A stretch of 36,997 nucleotides of DNA, from the NCBI RefSeq assembly GCF_017995515.1, contig NZ_JAGOIT010000028.1:1-36997 (forward strand), given 5' to 3'. Source of the DNA: Propionivibrio sp. (GTDB lineage: Bacteria > Pseudomonadota > Gammaproteobacteria > Burkholderiales > Rhodocyclaceae). Shown here piece after piece: positions 34,798 to 36,997 of the stretch. Under the pieces are notes generated by a model, which was not told the DNA's origin, did not search any database, and worked only from the letters and a program-made list of their open reading frames with translations. Each line of letters opens with the position of its first letter. Position 1 is the stretch's first letter. The position numbers were made by a program, and so were the translations under genes.

Positions 34798-35340
34798 ATG
34801 GAAACCATCGACCTCTTCAGCCTTCGGACGCACTTCAACCGCAACCGCATCCTGCTCTGCTTCAACGGGCCGATTTCGCGCAGCCTGATCGAGGAGATCG
34901 GCAACGCGCTGAAGAACTACCTGCAGGCCGAAAATGCCCAGCCGACGGCGGCGATGGACGTCTTCAGCATCTATATCGAGATGACGCAGAACATCCGCCA
35001 TTACGCGCAAAGCCGGGGTTACGGCGATCTCGAAAGCGCGGCGACGGTGATCGTGGCGCGCGATGCCGAGGAGCGTTATCTCGTGCAAGCGGGCAATATC
35101 GTCGAAGCGGCCGATGGCGAGGCCTTGCTCGCGCGCGTCGATGCGCTGGCGTCGATGGACAAGGCGCAATTGAAAGCCACCTACAAGACGCAGCTGCGCC
35201 AGCCGCGCGACGCCGCAGCGACCACCGGCGCCGGCCTCGGACTGATCGACGTCGCCCGAAAATCCAGCCTGCCGCTCAAGGGCAACCTCTCCCCGATCGA
35301 CGAGGAGCGCGCATTCTTCAGCCTGTGCGCCTTTATTTGA
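34798..35340 (+). CDS. siaB: SiaB family protein kinase
   Basis: Product of 180 aa with a small GHKL-type kinase fold. The N-box-like helix is YIEMTQNIRHYAQ (about 59-71, Glu61 and Asn65), and the glycine-rich ATP lid is TGAGLGLIDVARKS (143-156). In P. aeruginosa SiaB phosphorylates SiaC on a threonine, blocking its partnership with SiaD; this activity is assumed here from synteny and motifs. No signal peptide or membrane segment. It lies between siaA and siaC, with 22 bp to siaC, in one operon. Confidence 0.9.
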   Translation: METIDLFSLRTHFNRNRILLCFNGPISRSLIEEIGNALKNYLQAENAQPTAAMDVFSIYIEMTQNIRHYAQSRGYGDLESAATVIVARDAEERYLVQAGNIVEAADGEALLARVDALASMDKAQLKATYKTQLRQPRDAAATTGAGLGLIDVARKSSLPLKGNLSPIDEERAFFSLCAFI

Positions 35341-35362
35341 GACACGACTTACCTCCGCCAAC

Positions 35363-35743
35363 ATGAACGACCTGAACATCGCATCATCCCAATCCACGCC
35401 GGGCATCGAATCCGATACGAATGCCGGCATCCTCCGCATGCACGGCGACTCCTACCCGGAGAACTCCTTCGAGTTCTTCGACCCGATCATCCAGTGGATC
35501 GAAGACTATCTGCGCCTGCGCAGCGAAGCGCTGCATCTCGAGCTTCGCCTCGTCTATATGAACACCAGTTCGGTCAAGGCGATGATGGACATCTTCGACA
35601 TGCTCGAAGACGCGCACGGCAGGGGGCGCGCGGTCAGCGTCGCCTGGTACTACGACCCGCGCAACGAGCGCGTGCTCGATCTGGCCGACGAATTTCGCGA
35701 GGACTGCTCGTTCCCGTTCGATATCGCCGCGGCGCCGCAATGA
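35363..35743 (+). CDS. siaC: SiaC family regulatory phosphoprotein (DUF1987)
   Basis: Product of 126 aa with a STAS-like fold. FEFFDPIIQWIEDYL (about 36-50) is the family signature, and VYMNTSSVKAMMDIFDML (64-81) contains Thr68, the position that SiaB phosphorylates in P. aeruginosa. Unphosphorylated SiaC binds and activates SiaD. The C-terminus VAWYYDPRNERVLDLADEF (about 93-112) is also typical. The N-terminal 20 residues are variable. The stop overlaps the siaD start (ATGA), so SiaC and SiaD should be made in fixed proportion, as fits partners in one complex. Confidence 0.93.
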   Translation: MNDLNIASSQSTPGIESDTNAGILRMHGDSYPENSFEFFDPIIQWIEDYLRLRSEALHLELRLVYMNTSSVKAMMDIFDMLEDAHGRGRAVSVAWYYDPRNERVLDLADEFREDCSFPFDIAAAPQ

Positions 35744-36549
35744 CTGGCGGCCCCAGGCATTACATCGACGAAGCCGGGTTGCACGCCCTGATCGGGCACC
35801 TGCTCGCCGATCCGGCGCATCAGGACAACCCGTTGCGTACGCCGCTGAACGACCTCTTCAAGCACAGCGAAAGCCAGCGCGAGCGGCTCGAACGGCTCGT
35901 CCGCATCTCGGACGGCTACCACTCGATCAGCCACCGACAGACGCTGAGCCTTACGGAACAGTACGACAAGCAGCTCCGCCGCCTCGAGAAACTGGCCCGC
36001 ATTTCGGACCGCTACCAGAACAGCCTGCGCGAACTCAGCGAAGCGCTCCGGGACAGCGCGCTGCACGATTCGCTCACCGGCCTCGACAACCGGCGTTCGC
36101 TGATGGAGCGCCTGCGCGAAGAGACCGAACGGGCGATCCGGAAAGGCACGCCGTACGGCCTCGCCATCCTCGACGTGGACCGCTTCAAGTCGATCAACGA
36201 CCAATTCGGGCACGAAGCTGGCGACAAGGCGCTGTGCGCGATCAGCGAGGCGATTCAGCGCTCGCTGCGCGAATACGACGTATGCGGGCGTTGGGGCGGC
36301 GAGGAATTTCTCGTCCTGCTGCCGGAAACGTCGATCGAATCGGCCATGCAAGTCGTCGAACGCATCCGCACCGGCATGGAGCAGGTGCAACTCCGGTTTT
36401 CGGAAGACGACACGGCAAGAGTCACGGCCAGTTTCGGCCTGACCCGGTATCGTCTCGGCGAGAGTTTCTCCGACACCATCAACCGCGCCGACGCCGGCCT
36501 GCTCAAGGCCAAGATGGAGGGCCGGAACCGGGTCGTCGTCGCCGGATAG
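35740..36549 (+). CDS. siaD: SiaD-like diguanylate cyclase (GGEEF)
   Basis: Product of 269 aa. An N-terminal helical stalk (about 35-105) includes two copies of a heptad-like motif, LERLVRISDGY (50-60) and LEKLARISDRY (82-92), which is the part expected to bind SiaC. The GGDEF domain (108-269) has GGEEF at 186-190, preceded by the allosteric I-site RxxD (Arg177 to Asp180), and the LTGLDNRRSL and DVDRFKSINDQFGH segments. It converts two GTP to c-di-GMP; the I-site should allow product inhibition. The start at 35740 is the ATGA overlap with siaC. The same frame runs upstream as far as 35494 inside siaC and is not used. It is the last gene of the sia operon and meets the convergent cupin gene with no gap. 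Confidence 0.94.
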   Translation: MTGGPRHYIDEAGLHALIGHLLADPAHQDNPLRTPLNDLFKHSESQRERLERLVRISDGYHSISHRQTLSLTEQYDKQLRRLEKLARISDRYQNSLRELSEALRDSALHDSLTGLDNRRSLMERLREETERAIRKGTPYGLAILDVDRFKSINDQFGHEAGDKALCAISEAIQRSLREYDVCGRWGGEEFLVLLPETSIESAMQVVERIRTGMEQVQLRFSEDDTARVTASFGLTRYRLGESFSDTINRADAGLLKAKMEGRNRVVVAG

Positions 36550-36870
36550 TCACGCCGTGCCTGGGCCGAAGATCGCCAATAGCGTCAGATCGTCGGTAAC
36601 GTCAAAGAACGAATGCTCGGTCGTCGCCCTGACGAAGAGGACTGCGCCCGGTCCGACCTCGCGTTCGTGATCGCCCACCTGGACGCGAGCCTTTCCTTCA
36701 ATGACCACGTTCAGCTCGTCTTCGAGGCGTGGCGCCAGCATGTCTCTGGAGCCGGCGGGGTTTCGATACACGGCACACGACATTTGCGCGCTGCGCAGGA
36801 ACTCGAGGAATTGCGGTTCCGGGCCGGAGACTCCGGCTTTCAGATCATCGATATTGAAGGCTTTCCACAT
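36550..36870 (-). CDS. Small cupin-fold protein
   Basis: Product of 106 aa starting MWKAFNIDDLKAG. A single cupin barrel is visible: motif 1-like LEDELNVVIEGKARVQVGDHEREVGPG (in pieces) and motif 2-like ATTEHSFFDVTDDLTLLAIFG. The metal-binding His of motif 1 is partly replaced (DELNVV), with Glu and a later His84-like residue remaining. Such small cupins bind a metal or small ligand; a specific enzyme activity cannot be named. The gene directly abuts siaD on the opposite strand. Its 5' end overlaps a truncated EAL-domain frame by 26 bp, so its own promoter must lie within or beyond that remnant. Confidence 0.85.
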   Translation of the reverse strand: MWKAFNIDDLKAGVSGPEPQFLEFLRSAQMSCAVYRNPAGSRDMLAPRLEDELNVVIEGKARVQVGDHEREVGPGAVLFVRATTEHSFFDVTDDLTLLAIFGPGTA

Positions 36871-36997
36871 TGACGGCAGGTTCGACGCGCATGTAGAGGC
36901 TCTCGGTGACTTCGAGGACGAGGGCGGCGGGGGCCAGCCCGCTCTCGGCGAGGGCGCGGTCGACCTGAGCGGCGAAATCGCCATCGACGATCTGGCG
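36845..36997 (-). pseudogene. Truncated EAL-domain (c-di-GMP phosphodiesterase) fragment
   Basis: The minus-strand frame entering from the window edge reads 50 codons before a TGA at 36845-36847. Its sequence contains FAAQVDRALAESGLAPAAL and VLEVTESLYMRVEPAV, the stretch of EAL domains that carries the metal-binding E of the EVTES motif (usually EITES). It should be followed by the DDFGTG motif, yet the frame leaves homology at about the cupin start codon and ends after NVESLQYR. Thus the C-terminal half of the EAL domain is missing. The 5' part lies outside the window, so whether it is a pseudogene or an alternative fusion cannot be decided. The call rests on motif reading over about 42 residues. 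Confidence 0.6.

Noticed and set aside
1-36997. CRISPR array, tRNA, rRNA, transposase or phage genes
   Set aside because: No regularly spaced repeats, no cloverleaf or rRNA-like segments, and no transposase, integrase or phage proteins were seen on either strand.

Overview
The window is GC-rich, densely coded chromosomal DNA. It looks like a Betaproteobacterium, most likely a relative of the Rhodocyclales. The support is the gene order def-fmt / rsmB-DUF4390-ntrY-ntrX-trkA-trkH / dprA-smg-topB, a DUF1840 protein, an OxyR with its two redox cysteines at 199 and 208, and a complete SiaABCD-type signalling operon. This taxonomic call is inferred from gene content and order; no rRNA or tRNA gene was seen.

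Layout. 1-140: cluster of REP-like palindromes. 141-3949 (minus): LOG-family nucleotide hydrolase, DUF1840 protein, an unknown helical protein, a multi-EF-hand protein with a clear terminator, and a solute-binding protein. 4026-15948 (minus): housekeeping and regulatory block priA, an AT-rich gap with DnaA-box-like sites, hemE, trkH, trkA, ntrX, ntrY, DUF4390, rsmB. 16069-22676 (plus): a four-gene signalling islet made of a REC-DUF3369-GGDEF-EAL response regulator, a lipoprotein of the Leu/Ile/Val-binding type, a dCache-HAMP-PAS histidine kinase and an S1/P1-type nuclease. The last three joints are 4 bp gaps or ATGA overlaps. 22687-25058 (minus): htpX, fmt, def. 25281-30584 (plus): LysM protein, dprA, smg, topB. 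30623-32644 (minus): oxyR, DsrE-family protein, rsuA. 32779-36549 (plus): siaA-siaB-siaC-siaD. 36550-36870 (minus): cupin, immediately preceded by a truncated EAL-domain reading frame that enters from the window edge.

How the genes fit together. Two complete c-di-GMP modules of opposite sign lie 14 kb apart. The islet at 16-22 kb should lower c-di-GMP: its EAL domain keeps its catalytic motifs, its GGDEF is degenerate, and it probably responds to a ligand bound by the periplasmic lipoprotein. The Sia operon should raise c-di-GMP through SiaD, gated by SiaC phosphorylation under SiaA (phosphatase) and SiaB (kinase). The islet separates fmt from rsmB, which are neighbours in E. coli (def-fmt-rsmB-trkA), so it was probably inserted into an old gene block. 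The NtrX encoded here has a central domain without recognisable Walker A, Walker B or GAFTGA elements.

Main candidates for follow-up: the binding-protein/kinase/EAL/nuclease islet, the ATPase-dead NtrX, the possible replication origin between hemE and priA, and the EAL remnant fused up to the cupin start. All family calls were made by reading motifs; no database search was run.
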